Part shown: in pieces, positions 35,235 through 43,809 of the stretch | Layout of the letters: the number at the start of each line of letters is the position of its first letter | Position numbering within the stretch: the first letter of the stretch is position 1 | Assembly (NCBI GenBank): GCA_025054525.1 | Contig: JANWZJ010000001.1 | Span: 1-45,051 of the forward strand | Origin: Bacteroidia bacterium | Lineage (GTDB): Bacteria > Bacteroidota > Bacteroidia > SpSt-205 | Length of the DNA stretch: 45,051 nucleotides | Direction: 5' to 3' | Program-made: the position numbers and the translations under genes | The notes under the pieces: model-generated | The model's input: only the letters and a program-made list of their open reading frames with translations | Database searches by the model: none | What the model was told of the DNA's origin: nothing

Positions 35235-36192
35235 CGGCTTCGACGATTTCTTTGACCTTGGGCAGGTAAGCCTCTACCAGCGTAGGAGCATACCCCATCG
35301 GTGCATCCGCCCCCGTAATCCGTACAATAGGCGCATCTAAATAATCAAAAGCCCGCCGCTGTACCATAAATGCCACTTCTGCTGCTATGCCGCCCAGCGG
35401 CCAAGACTCCTCTACAATAATCATGCGGTTTGTGCGTTGCACCGAACGAATAACCGTGTCATAATCTATAGGACGCAAGCTGCGCAAGTCTATCATCTCC
35501 ACAGAGATACCCTCTTTTTCCAGGGCTTGCGCTGCTTCTAAAGCGACATGTACCATCTTACCGAAGCTCACTACGGTTACATCCGTACCCGGCTTCTTAA
35601 TCTCCGCTTGGCCGATGGGAATGAGAAAATCTTCATCCTCTGGCACTTCTCCTTTCATTCCGTACATCAGCTCGGACTCCATGACGATGACGGGGTCGTC
35701 GTCCCGAATAGCACTTTTGAGAAGCCCTTTGGCATCGCGAGGGGTGCTGGGGGAGACTACCTTGAGCCCAGGAACATTCGCATACCAGTTCTCAAAGCAC
35801 TGGGAATGCTGCTGGGCGAGCTGACCCGCCGAACCACTTGGTCCCCGAAAAACAATCGGCACCGAAAACTGCCCTCCACTCATGTGCAGTATTTTGGCAG
35901 CATGATTGACGACCTGGTCAATCGCTAAGAGCGCAAAGTTGAAGGTCATGAACTCAATCACAGGACGCAAGCCTACCATGGCTGCACCCACTCCTATCGC
36001 CGCAAAGCCTAACTCAGAGATAGGCGTATCTACGACGCGCTGCGGACCAAATTCTGCTAACAATCCCTCACTGACCTTATAGGCGCCATTATATTCGCCG
36101 ACTTCTTCGCCCATGAGGAAAACCCGCAGGTCTCGCCGCATCTCTTCCCGCAAAGCCGCCCGCAGCGCTTCCCGAAATTGCATAACTGCCAT
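35209..36192 (-). CDS. pdhB: Pyruvate dehydrogenase E1 component, beta subunit
   Basis: Thiamine-diphosphate-dependent transketolase-like subunit that with the alpha subunit decarboxylates pyruvate for acetyl-CoA. The product is 327 residues. Typical motifs: MGEEVGEYNGAYKVSEGL, DTPISELGFAAIGVGAAM, EFMTFNFALLAIDQVVNHAAK and the C-terminal transketolase domain (DVTVVSFGKMVHVALEAAQ, ESWPLGGIAAEV). ATG 36192 (or 36183) is preferred to the longer frame from 36249, whose extra 19 residues overlap comF. The alpha-subunit gene is not in the window, so pdhB is unlinked here. A -7 element lies 4 bases before the start. Confidence 0.95.
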   Translation of the reverse strand: MAVMQFREALRAALREEMRRDLRVFLMGEEVGEYNGAYKVSEGLLAEFGPQRVVDTPISELGFAAIGVGAAMVGLRPVIEFMTFNFALLAIDQVVNHAAKILHMSGGQFSVPIVFRGPSGSAGQLAQQHSQCFENWYANVPGLKVVSPSTPRDAKGLLKSAIRDDDPVIVMESELMYGMKGEVPEDEDFLIPIGQAEIKKPGTDVTVVSFGKMVHVALEAAQALEKEGISVEMIDLRSLRPIDYDTVIRSVQRTNRMIIVEESWPLGGIAAEVAFMVQRRAFDYLDAPIVRITGADAPMGYAPTLVEAYLPKVKEIVEAAKYVAYQR

Positions 36193-36196
36193 GAGA

Positions 36197-36204
36197 CAAA
36201 GATA
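36197..36204 (-). promoter_or_regulatory. -7 promoter element of pdhB
   Basis: Minus-strand TATCTTTG matches TAnnTTTG and ends 4 bases before ATG 36192. It lies just past the comF-like stop, so pdhB can be expressed independently of the miaB operon. Confidence 0.55.
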
Positions 36205-36212
36205 AGCAAACC

Positions 36213-36884
36213 TTAGCGGCGCTGGGTGATACCCACCGTACAAACCCAAACCTGCCTTTCGTGGGGCAGCCCCTGCAGCGCTGCCACTAAAGTAGCCCCC
36301 GTAGTAAGCACATCATCTACGACCACCACAGGAAAAGGAGGCACTTTCACCCATTCAAACTCTGTTTGAAGAGAGGTCCAGCGCTGTGTGCGAGTTTTGG
36401 TAAGCTGGGAAGCTCCACCTGACCGCCGCCAATACCCTTTGAGCACAGGTATTTGCCACACCTCACTAAATCCTTTGGCAACCCACTCCGCCTGATTATA
36501 GCCGCGCTGGCGCAAACGCTGAGCCGAGATGGGTACCGCCAAAATCCCTTGGATTGCCCTGAGCGGAATTTCCGTTTCTTGTTGCACGACATGCGCCAGT
36601 AGCCGAGCGGCCCGATAGAGCAAATGGGGATTTCCTCGGTATTTAGCGGCTTGTACCCATGCTCGTAGAGGGCTCCCAGCCACGTACCAAAATCCCGATA
36701 TCACCCCCTGCAATCCAGGCAGATGGGGCGCCAAGCGAAAATAGCCTTCATTCTGAGTAGGAGCTTTCCAGAAAAGCGTCTGCGGTAGCCTAAGCAGACA
36801 TCCAACGCATACATCCCCTTCGCCCCGTAGCAACGGCGCTCCACAAGAAAAGCAATAGTCGGGAAATATCCATCCCCGTATCAA
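36213..36884 (-). CDS. ComF-family phosphoribosyltransferase-like protein
   Basis: A 223-residue ComF/GntX-family protein. The N-terminal zinc ribbon uses C11, C14, C26 and C29 (YCFSCG, DVCVGCL). The phosphoribosyltransferase domain includes RLRQRGYNQAEWVAKGFS and the PRPP motif VVVVDDVLTTGATL. Homologues take part in natural transformation. It overlaps the upstream repeat-rich gene by 4 bases. No other competence gene is nearby, so a DNA-uptake role is only suggested. Confidence 0.92.
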   Translation of the reverse strand: MIRGWIFPDYCFSCGAPLLRGEGDVCVGCLLRLPQTLFWKAPTQNEGYFRLAPHLPGLQGVISGFWYVAGSPLRAWVQAAKYRGNPHLLYRAARLLAHVVQQETEIPLRAIQGILAVPISAQRLRQRGYNQAEWVAKGFSEVWQIPVLKGYWRRSGGASQLTKTRTQRWTSLQTEFEWVKVPPFPVVVVDDVLTTGATLVAALQGLPHERQVWVCTVGITQRR

Positions 36885-39382
36885 GGCATTTCTCCCGATT
36901 GAATGCGAGCGATTTGCTGGCGATAATAGTCTGCTTTTTCTGGATTCTTAGCGCTAAGGGCTTCATACACCTGAATGGCACGCGGTAAATCCCCTTGGCT
37001 CCAATACAGCTTCGCCATCGTCTCCGTATAAATCCGCGGCGTGGCAGGTGCACTTTCACGTACAGGTGCGCTGAGTTCTGGCACTTCTTGCTCCATCGTT
37101 ACCGAACTACTGCGGGGAAAACTGTGTAGCTTCTCTATGACTTTATCTATAAGGCTCACTGCAGGTGGAGCTACGGGTACATGCGGACGAATAGAACGCT
37201 CATCCAAGAGCTTCTTTATGAACTGGCGACGAATATTTCCTAACTCTTGGGAGAAAGTAGCGGGCTTAGCTGAGGCGATGGAAGTATCTACTTTGAGCTC
37301 TTTTAGAAAAGATTGCCAACTCTCGGGAAACCCAGGCAGAGCAGCCACCGTAGGGGGTTCTTCTGGCATGGGTAGATGCACACTATCGGACTCTTGGGCT
37401 TCCAGTGGGACTAAGGGGCGCAGAGGCGATTCACTGATGAGCACCTCTACCGAAAGCCCAGATGCGGTCTCTGCTGGAGCCGTAGAGGGGGTGGGCAGAG
37501 GCTCAGCGGGGGCTTTTGGAGTTTCTTCCTGAGGGAGAATACGACTGCGTTCAGCCTGCAGCGAAACCATCGTCTCTTCTAAGGAGACATATCGGCCTAA
37601 CAAGCCCCCTGATGGAGGCTCTTCGGCGGGAGAGGAAGCCATCTGCTCGGAAGAAGAAACCGATGTAGATAAAGAGCGCATCGTCTCCTCTAAGGGAACA
37701 TACTTTCGGAGCAGTCCGCCAGCGGATGACTCCGTCTGGGAAGTGGCAGAGATAGAGGGCTCTGCTGCCTGAGCTTCTGTGGGCTTATCTTCTTTTTCAG
37801 CCGCTAAGTGTATAGGGCTCTCTACTTCTTCTAAGGGAACGTAGGCGCGGTGGAGTCCTGCTACGGGCGGCTCTGCCGGAGGAGCAGGAGGGGTCTCTGG
37901 AATAGCACCATATTCCCCTGCACTCAGATGCACCGAAGCCATCGTATGCTCCAGCGGGATATACCGCCGATGCAATCCTCGTGTGGACTCAGCGCTAACC
38001 GACCCCAGCTCTACAGCCGTGTCTGGTATAGCAGCTACCTTCTCTTCCGACAGCGAGTGGGATGAACGTTCTTCCTCCACAGAAAAGGCGGCTTCCCTTG
38101 CCGCTTGAGTGACTGGCTGAGCTTGCGCAGCCTCAAGGGATACAGCGGGTATCTCGGGAGATGCAGGAGATTTCTCAGACTCGACTTTCTCTCGGCCTTT
38201 GCCAGGCAACAGCTCAAACTGCAGCAGCATCCGTATAACTGAAGGAGGCAGAGGAGGTTCGCCTCCTCTTTCTTTGAGTAGAGCGGTCACTTCAGACTCT
38301 AGTGGAAACCCAGCAGTGGCTTGTACTTTCTCTTTATCACTTTCAGGAAGAGGGGACGGGGCTTTCTCTACTTTGTGCTCCACCGGATGAGAAGCTACTG
38401 CTGGTGTAGTTACAGCGGGGGAAATCTCAGCCGGGGCATTCGTGATACTCTCCAGTTCAACTCCACTGCCCATGAAACCCCCGGTTGGCTCTGTACTTTC
38501 TGATGCAGGCACACTCTCAGGCTCGGCTATAGGAATGCTCTCAGCCGCCTGAAAAGCAGAGGGCAAGTCTTTCGGTACCGAAGAAGCCTCCGAAGGCTCT
38601 TCGCTCGGGAAAGAGGGATGCGCTGCTTCTGCCGCCGTAGGGAGAATAGGAACTTCTATGGTCTCTTCTGGAACTGCTATTTCCGTGGCGGGAGCAAGCT
38701 CTTCTGAGAGGGCAGGGGCATGGGAGGCTTCTTTGTTAGGCTCGGAGCCGGTGGAAAAGTATTCAGCGGGAAGGCTCTGGGGAGTAGGAAGAACAGAAGC
38801 TGCTGCGGTCTCTTCTAAAACTGGCACCCCTGTAGCAATAGCAGATGCTTCTGAAGGGGGAGAAACGAGGGGGCCTTCTACTTTCGGTTCGGGACGAGTC
38901 AAGGAATACTCATCTGCTATGATCCGCTGGCGAAACTGGGCTATAATTTTCTCGGAGAGTCCTCTGTATAAGACTCGGCGTGCGGCTATCCAGCCTTGGA
39001 GGGGAGGCCAAAAAGCGGAGGAGAAAGGCATAGCCTCTGGGCCAGAGTCATCAGCGGGCGCTTCTTCTTCCCGAGAAGGTGCGGGCGAGGGGGTTTGAGT
39101 TTCGCGGCCCGTCGCCCCCAGACGAGGTGGCGGCGCGACCCGTGGACGCATCTTCTCTTCTAAGAAGAAAGCATAATGCTGCCGAGAAGGAGCGTACAGA
39201 GACCCTAAAAACCGATGCTGTGCTGCATGCTCATCTCTCAAATGCGTGGCTAACTTCGCCAGCATCATCCGACCTAATGAAAAATACGGATACTTTTCTA
39301 ATACGGATTCTACGAGCTTTCTATTTTCGGGAGTAAGCTCTGTACCCGCTTTCATTCGCAGATACAAATCTGCCCACTTCAT
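36881..39382 (-). CDS. Repeat-rich protein with folded N terminus and C-terminal TPR
   Basis: An 833-residue protein with a folded N-terminal region (about 1-80, WADLYLRMKAGTELTPENRK, then YPYFSLGRMMLAKLATHL), a very long Pro/Glu/Ala/Ser-rich, probably disordered middle, and a C-terminal TPR-like helix pair (about 785-825, ETMAKLYWSQGDLPRAIQVY). The same N- and C-terminal ends occur in Bacteroidota proteins placed after lptE-like genes. The middle contains five copies of a motif close to GLxRxYVPLEETMxS (468-670). It has no signal peptide or membrane helix. Function unknown; a scaffold is the simplest inference. Confidence 0.75.
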   Translation of the reverse strand: MKWADLYLRMKAGTELTPENRKLVESVLEKYPYFSLGRMMLAKLATHLRDEHAAQHRFLGSLYAPSRQHYAFFLEEKMRPRVAPPPRLGATGRETQTPSPAPSREEEAPADDSGPEAMPFSSAFWPPLQGWIAARRVLYRGLSEKIIAQFRQRIIADEYSLTRPEPKVEGPLVSPPSEASAIATGVPVLEETAAASVLPTPQSLPAEYFSTGSEPNKEASHAPALSEELAPATEIAVPEETIEVPILPTAAEAAHPSFPSEEPSEASSVPKDLPSAFQAAESIPIAEPESVPASESTEPTGGFMGSGVELESITNAPAEISPAVTTPAVASHPVEHKVEKAPSPLPESDKEKVQATAGFPLESEVTALLKERGGEPPLPPSVIRMLLQFELLPGKGREKVESEKSPASPEIPAVSLEAAQAQPVTQAAREAAFSVEEERSSHSLSEEKVAAIPDTAVELGSVSAESTRGLHRRYIPLEHTMASVHLSAGEYGAIPETPPAPPAEPPVAGLHRAYVPLEEVESPIHLAAEKEDKPTEAQAAEPSISATSQTESSAGGLLRKYVPLEETMRSLSTSVSSSEQMASSPAEEPPSGGLLGRYVSLEETMVSLQAERSRILPQEETPKAPAEPLPTPSTAPAETASGLSVEVLISESPLRPLVPLEAQESDSVHLPMPEEPPTVAALPGFPESWQSFLKELKVDTSIASAKPATFSQELGNIRRQFIKKLLDERSIRPHVPVAPPAVSLIDKVIEKLHSFPRSSSVTMEQEVPELSAPVRESAPATPRIYTETMAKLYWSQGDLPRAIQVYEALSAKNPEKADYYRQQIARIQSGEMP
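37373..37981 (-). repeat. Five protein-level repeats around RYVPLEETM
   Basis: In the 833-residue protein, copies occur near residues 468-485 (GLHRRYIPLEHTMASVHL), 508-526 (GLHRAYVPLEEVESPIHL), 555-571 (GGLLRKYVPLEETMRSL), 592-608 (GGLLGRYVSLEETMVSL) and 652-670 (SPLRPLVPLEAQESDSVHL). Spacing is about 36-60 residues with unconserved Pro/Glu/Ala-rich spacers. The motif, not the spacer, is conserved, which suggests a repeated short binding site. Confidence 0.8.
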
Positions 39383-39384
39383 AT

Positions 39385-39888
39385 CTACCAGTTGGAAAGG
39401 GTTTTATTTACAATATCCTGTGCAATGCGGTCAGAAATATCACTAACGAGGGCTTCCTGTACTTGGCTCAGGGGCTGTGCCGCAGGGAAATCCGAGAAGT
39501 TCATAAATGTCTGTTCCCAGCGCAGTTCTGGAAAGGCTTCGCTCATGCACCGCACCTCTACAGTGATACTGAGACGATTCTGGGCTGCTTGCTGGCTACC
39601 TTGGATAGCCACAGGAGCCACTTTGAAGTCTATGATTCTTCCATAGAGCGTCAAATCCGATTTGCCTGTGCTCAAAATAAGGGAGGATTGAGTGACAAAC
39701 TTTTGCCGAACAGCCTCAGTAAGCGTTTGTACTAAGGTTGGCACCACCAAAGTAGCCTCATTCGTGAAGGGCATTATCGTTATAGTGCGTACTTGAGGGG
39801 GCAGCGCCCCACTGCGAAAAGAATATACACATCCACTTAGTCCCATGCCTCCTATAGCCAGCAGAAGTCTATAGGTCGTGGAGTGCAT
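39385..39888 (-). CDS. LptE-like LPS-assembly lipoprotein
   Basis: A 167-residue lipoprotein with lipobox LSGC at about residues 18-21. The remainder matches the LptE-like family: YSFRSGALPPQVRTITIMPF, then LVVPTLVQTLTEAVRQKF, LTLYGRIIDFKVAPVAIQG and NRLSITVEVRC. LptE plugs and assists LptD in moving LPS to the outer surface. The gene lies in the conserved order after the sigma-54 activator and overlaps it by 20 bases. Assignment to lptE is by family pattern and context. Confidence 0.85.
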   Translation of the reverse strand: MHSTTYRLLLAIGGMGLSGCVYSFRSGALPPQVRTITIMPFTNEATLVVPTLVQTLTEAVRQKFVTQSSLILSTGKSDLTLYGRIIDFKVAPVAIQGSQQAAQNRLSITVEVRCMSEAFPELRWEQTFMNFSDFPAAQPLSQVQEALVSDISDRIAQDIVNKTLSNW

Positions 39889-41083
39889 ACTGTTCTATTT
39901 TGCGATATAAGGTGCGTTCTGAAATGCCCAGGGCTTGAGCTGCGCGTTTGCGATTACCGTGATGACGGCGTAGGGCTTCTTCTATGAGTCGCCTTTCATT
40001 ACTCTCCAGCGAAAGGTCCTGAGGCCCTTCAGCCGATGCCAGTGGGGGAGACGGAGTAGAAGAATCAACAGGCAGGCCCATCGTTAGCGAAGCCTTAGGC
40101 ATTCGGAAGAGGTACTGTCCTATTTCCCGCAGCATTTGCTGGATAACTGTCATATTGTACTGGATATGATGCAAGTCTGCCTCCAACCGCGCCAAATACT
40201 CATATAACCCTCCATCCTGAGGGTTACTTGGCTCTCCAGCCCGATGCGGCTTATGAAGCACGGGGAGTAGTTCTTCGTGGCGACGGGGGAAACATGCTCG
40301 GAGGGTTTCAGCACTAAGCACTTCGCCTGGATGAAAGAGCATAATCCGCTCTACGAAATGCCGCAGTTCCCGCACATTACCTGGCCATGGATACTCGTAC
40401 AAAAGGGCAACCGCTTCAGGGGTGAGTTCTACGGATTCTATACCCAGCTCTCGCCGGAACTCATCCGCGAAGAACTCAAAAAGAAGCTCTATATCTCTAC
40501 CACGCTCGCGCAGCGGAGGAATATGGAGCGTTACGGTGTTGAGTCGGTAGAAAAGGTCTTCGCGGAACTTGCCCTGCTGAATAAGCTGAACGAGATTACG
40601 ATTCGTAGCGGCGATAATGCGTACGTTGGCTTTTTGGACTTTACTGCTGCCTACTCGGATAAACTCCCCCGTTTCCAGCACCCGAAGCAGTCGGGCTTGG
40701 GTATTGAGTGGCATTTCGCCGATTTCGTCTAAGAAGAGAGTACCGCCATCCGCTACCTCAAAGTATCCTTTACGACTCTCATAAGCCGAAGTGAAAGCAC
40801 CCCGCTCATGTCCAAAGAGCTCGGAGTCCATCGTGCCCTCAGGAATAGCCCCACAGTTGATAGCCAAGAAGACTTTATCGCGTCGCCGACTGAGCTGATG
40901 GATCATGTGGGCGAAAATCTCTTTTCCTGTGCCGTTTTCTCCTAAAATGAGCACAGGTACATCGGTAGGGGCGACCCGCATGGCGATTTCTACGGCTTTG
41001 AGTAGGGCGGGAGCTTCCCCTATCAGCCGAAACCGACGAGCTACTTCTCGGGGCGAGTCAGGCGGCACCCAGCGCATAGCCAA
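39869..41083 (-). CDS. Sigma-54-dependent transcriptional activator, AAA+ and Fis HTH
   Basis: A 404-residue bacterial enhancer-binding protein with no N-terminal receiver domain. The AAA+ domain starts almost at once: Walker A GENGTGKE (48-55), Walker B GGTLFLDE (113-120), and the sigma-54 contact loop GAFTSA at 95-100, a Gly-to-Ser change from GAFTGA (codon TCG). The C terminus (about 365-404) is a Fis-type HTH, ALRRHHGNRKRAAQALGI. It works with the sigma-54 RNA polymerase; its targets are unknown. The place between miaB and lptE is common in Bacteroidota. It overlaps miaB by 26 bases. Confidence 0.92.
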   Translation of the reverse strand: MAMRWVPPDSPREVARRFRLIGEAPALLKAVEIAMRVAPTDVPVLILGENGTGKEIFAHMIHQLSRRRDKVFLAINCGAIPEGTMDSELFGHERGAFTSAYESRKGYFEVADGGTLFLDEIGEMPLNTQARLLRVLETGEFIRVGSSKVQKANVRIIAATNRNLVQLIQQGKFREDLFYRLNTVTLHIPPLRERGRDIELLFEFFADEFRRELGIESVELTPEAVALLYEYPWPGNVRELRHFVERIMLFHPGEVLSAETLRACFPRRHEELLPVLHKPHRAGEPSNPQDGGLYEYLARLEADLHHIQYNMTVIQQMLREIGQYLFRMPKASLTMGLPVDSSTPSPPLASAEGPQDLSLESNERRLIEEALRRHHGNRKRAAQALGISERTLYRKIEQYALHDL

Positions 41084-42437
41084 TCAGTGTAACCGCAGAG
41101 ACTTCGGTAATATGCACTCGTACCTTATCCCCAGGTTCATACCGACGAGAAGCATCCCGCACTACTACAGGCAGCCCGCTAAAAGTCCGCCCCGCCATAT
41201 CCTCAGGATTACGACGCGCTGCCTTCTCTAAAAGCACTTCATATACTTTACCGATGCGAAGCTGATGATTCTCTAAGCCGATACGCTGGGCTAATGCAAT
41301 CACTTGTTCTAATCGCGCTTGCTTCACCGATGAAGGCACATCATCTTTATAGCGGCGAGCCGCCAAAGTGCCAGGCCGCTCCGAATACATAAACTGAAAC
41401 ACCGAGTCCCAACGCACTTCTTCCATGAGCCGAAGTGTGTCTTGAAACTCCTCTTCACTCTCCCCACAGAAGCCTACGATAATATCTGTACTTAGTACCG
41501 CGTCTGATAAGTAAGTTCGGATGGCAGCTATTCGTTCTTTGTACCAAGCGGCAGTGTAGCCCCGATTCATGCGCTCTAAGACGCTATCACTACCTGATTG
41601 CACCGGCAGATGAATATAAGGACTTAGGTTAGGATAAGCAGCGATAGTTTTCAACACTTCGTCCTTCATATCCTTGGGATGCGAAGTGGCAAAGCGAATC
41701 CATACTTCGGGTACTGCCTCGGCTACCCGCTGAAGCAGTTCGGCAAAGAGCACCCCATTATCGTTATATGAATCTACATTTTGACCGAGGAGGGTGATTT
41801 CTTTGTAGCCTTGGTCGGCCAGCGTGCGGGCTTCTTCTACGATGGACTGCCAAGGTCGGCTGCGTTCCCGCCCCCTTGTGAAAGGCACGATACAAAAAGA
41901 GCACATGTTATTACAGCCCCGCATGATAGAGATATAGGCGCTTACTTTATGGGGAGAAAGGCGAAGCGGAGCCACATCGGCATAAGTCTCCTCTCGGGAA
42001 AGCAGGGTATGAATCGCTTTATGTCCTTCTTCTACCTGCCGAATCAGCTGGGGCAAATGCCGATAAGAGTCAGGGCCTGCCACCAGGTCCACTACGGGAG
42101 CTTCTTCCATGAGTTTTTTGCGCAGGCGCTCCGCCATGCACCCCAGTACACCCACTATCAAGTGACTTCGTTTATGTTTGAGGGATTGGAAGTATTTTAG
42201 CCTTTGCCAGATTTTCTCTTCAGCGTGCTCACGGATAGCGCAGGTGTTCAGGAGAACCAGGTCTGCCTCCGCCGGATCCGCGGTGAAACCATAGCCCGTA
42301 CTCTGCAAAATGCCCGCTACCAGTTCGCTGTCTGCAAAGTTCATTTGGCATCCGTAGGTCTCTATGTAAGCCTTATAGGGCGCTGGCTGAAGCGGCAAGT
42401 ACCGCTGCCCAAATACCCGCTCATGGGCAAGTGCCAT
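41058..42437 (-). CDS. miaB: tRNA-2-methylthio-N6-dimethylallyladenosine synthase MiaB
   Basis: Radical-SAM methylthiotransferase that modifies A37 of tRNAs reading U-starting codons. The 459-residue protein has the N-terminal UPF0004 domain with cluster ligands C30, C66 and C100 (TYGCQMN, NTCAIREHAEEK, GCMAERL), the radical-SAM cluster C175, C179 and C182 (RGCNNMCSFCIVPFTRGRE), and a C-terminal TRAM domain (about 395-455). The length is normal. A -7 element lies 7 bases before the ATG, so miaB probably heads the operon with the sigma-54 activator, lptE-like, repeat protein and comF genes. Confidence 0.97.
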   Translation of the reverse strand: MALAHERVFGQRYLPLQPAPYKAYIETYGCQMNFADSELVAGILQSTGYGFTADPAEADLVLLNTCAIREHAEEKIWQRLKYFQSLKHKRSHLIVGVLGCMAERLRKKLMEEAPVVDLVAGPDSYRHLPQLIRQVEEGHKAIHTLLSREETYADVAPLRLSPHKVSAYISIMRGCNNMCSFCIVPFTRGRERSRPWQSIVEEARTLADQGYKEITLLGQNVDSYNDNGVLFAELLQRVAEAVPEVWIRFATSHPKDMKDEVLKTIAAYPNLSPYIHLPVQSGSDSVLERMNRGYTAAWYKERIAAIRTYLSDAVLSTDIIVGFCGESEEEFQDTLRLMEEVRWDSVFQFMYSERPGTLAARRYKDDVPSSVKQARLEQVIALAQRIGLENHQLRIGKVYEVLLEKAARRNPEDMAGRTFSGLPVVVRDASRRYEPGDKVRVHITEVSAVTLIGYALGAA

Positions 42438-42444
42438 ATTTTCA

Positions 42445-42452
42445 CAAAGTTA
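42445..42452 (-). promoter_or_regulatory. -7 promoter element of the miaB operon
   Basis: Minus-strand TAACTTTG matches TAnnTTTG and ends 7 bases before the miaB ATG. The divergent DUF4294 gene begins at 42465. Confidence 0.55.
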
Positions 42453-42464
42453 GGTAAAAATTGC

Positions 42465-43052
42465 ATGCTACTGAGCTTAGGACTGGCCCAACAACCTACC
42501 CGGCTCCTTTTAGGACCTGACAGTATCCCCATCCATCTCCATCCTCCAGTAGAGATTGTAGCACCAGCCCCTTCGCCCGAACAGATGGCCGCTATTCGCA
42601 AGCAGTGGGCCAACTTCCAGCGCCTGCGCTATAACGTCCATCTTGTTTATCCCTTAGCCAGAGAAGCCGCTCGTATCGTCCGAGAAGTGGATAATGAACG
42701 CCAGCGATTAGGCGAGAAAAGCCGAGATTTCCGCCGCTACCGGAAAGCCCTTCGCAAAGAGCTATTTGATAAGTACGAAAATATGCTCAAGGAACTCACG
42801 GTTACTCAGGGGATAATCCTCATCAAGCTAATCCATCGGGAAACAGGCATAGATGCTTACTCTCTCGTCAAAGATTATCAGGGAGGCATACAAGCTCGGT
42901 TTTGGCAGACGATGGCCCAGCTTTACGGTTCGGACCTAAAACTCACGTATGACCCCCAGAAAGAGCCTCTGATTGAAGCGATTATTGCAGAGATTGAGAC
43001 GGGGCGAAGTGCAGACTGGGTGATCCAGCAGTATGAAGTGCCGACAGAATGA
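42465..43052 (+). CDS. DUF4294 family protein
   Basis: A 195-residue protein with a short hydrophobic start (MLLSLGLAQ), probably a minimal signal peptide. The conserved Bacteroidota DUF4294 features are here: an acidic/hydrophobic N-terminal strand, the run NVHLVYPLAREAARIVREVD, and the block LTVTQGIILIKLIHRETG. Function is not known. ATG 42465 is chosen because a longer open frame from 42204 runs antisense through miaB and adds no family sequence. The last 71 bases overlap the convergent alpha/beta-hydrolase gene. Confidence 0.85.
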   Translation: MLLSLGLAQQPTRLLLGPDSIPIHLHPPVEIVAPAPSPEQMAAIRKQWANFQRLRYNVHLVYPLAREAARIVREVDNERQRLGEKSRDFRRYRKALRKELFDKYENMLKELTVTQGIILIKLIHRETGIDAYSLVKDYQGGIQARFWQTMAQLYGSDLKLTYDPQKEPLIEAIIAEIETGRSADWVIQQYEVPTE

Positions 43053-43809
43053 AACGATGCACATCCCGCACAAACGGACGCCGATGCGTGAAAATAAGTA
43101 CATGCGTAGCATTTGGATAGATTACTGAGTGAGCGCCGGGTATTCTTTCGGCAAGGAGTTGGGCATGATGGACGGGTACTATCAAGTCAGAGGAACCCGC
43201 TAAAACTAAGACGGGCTTCTTAATTCGGCTCAGAAAGGGGCGCCCATCAAAGCGGAATATCTCCTCCGCATCCGCTAACAGTACCTCTAATCGCACACGC
43301 TGCAAAGACTTTTTGTACCACTCCAAGAGCTCAGGAGGAAAGGATTCTGTGCCAAAAGCCTGAGGATAAATGAGGTTAGCCACGGTAGCGGGTGGGAACA
43401 TCCGCAGCGCATAAGGTAAGGCTCGCCCTTGCCACCGCTCCAGCGCTGTGAGCGGCTTATACGCAAAAGTCGCAGCCAAAATCAGACCCGCTACTTTTTC
43501 TGAGTAATGCCGTTCTACAAGTTGAGCTAATACGCCTCCCATTGAGTAGCCCAATACCCAAGCTGGTTCGCTCGGAGTGTAATAGTGAATTAGCTCTACG
43601 ATGTCTTCTATTCGTTGCCGGAAGGTATAAGGTCCGGGCCAGTTCCACGCAGCTCCATAGCCTCGCAAGTCCGGAATGATAAGGCGATAATGCTGAGCCA
43701 ATACCCCTTCCACGGGGGCAAACATTCCCCCATCTACCGTATAGCCATGCAGGAGCACCAGCCAAGGTCCTCGTACCCCTAGACGCTTATGCGGCAGAAG
43801 GTTCTTCAT
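42982..43809 (-). CDS. Alpha/beta hydrolase
   Basis: About 275 residues of an alpha/beta-hydrolase fold. It has the oxyanion HGYTVDGGMF, the nucleophile elbow GYSMGG (Ser), an acid region LAGSSDLIVP and a catalytic His in PNATHVLIFTHR. Substrate is unknown; many relatives are esterases or MhpC-like C-C hydrolases. ATG 43809 is preferred: the frame extends to 43899, but the extra 30 residues lie over terC and look non-conserved. A -7 element lies 12 bases before this start. It overlaps the terC end by 23 bases. Confidence 0.88.
   Translation of the reverse strand: MKNLLPHKRLGVRGPWLVLLHGYTVDGGMFAPVEGVLAQHYRLIIPDLRGYGAAWNWPGPYTFRQRIEDIVELIHYYTPSEPAWVLGYSMGGVLAQLVERHYSEKVAGLILAATFAYKPLTALERWQGRALPYALRMFPPATVANLIYPQAFGTESFPPELLEWYKKSLQRVRLEVLLADAEEIFRFDGRPFLSRIKKPVLVLAGSSDLIVPVHHAQLLAERIPGAHSVIYPNATHVLIFTHRRPFVRDVHRFILSALHTAGSPSLHFAPSQSLQ

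Noticed and set aside
40277-40732. Open frame of 151 codons on the plus strand
   Set aside because: It is antisense to the AAA+ domain of the sigma-54 activator and shows no independent domain.
42204-42464. 87-residue N-terminal extension of the DUF4294 frame
   Set aside because: It is antisense to miaB, lacks the signal-like start and adds no family sequence; the ATG at 42465 is better.
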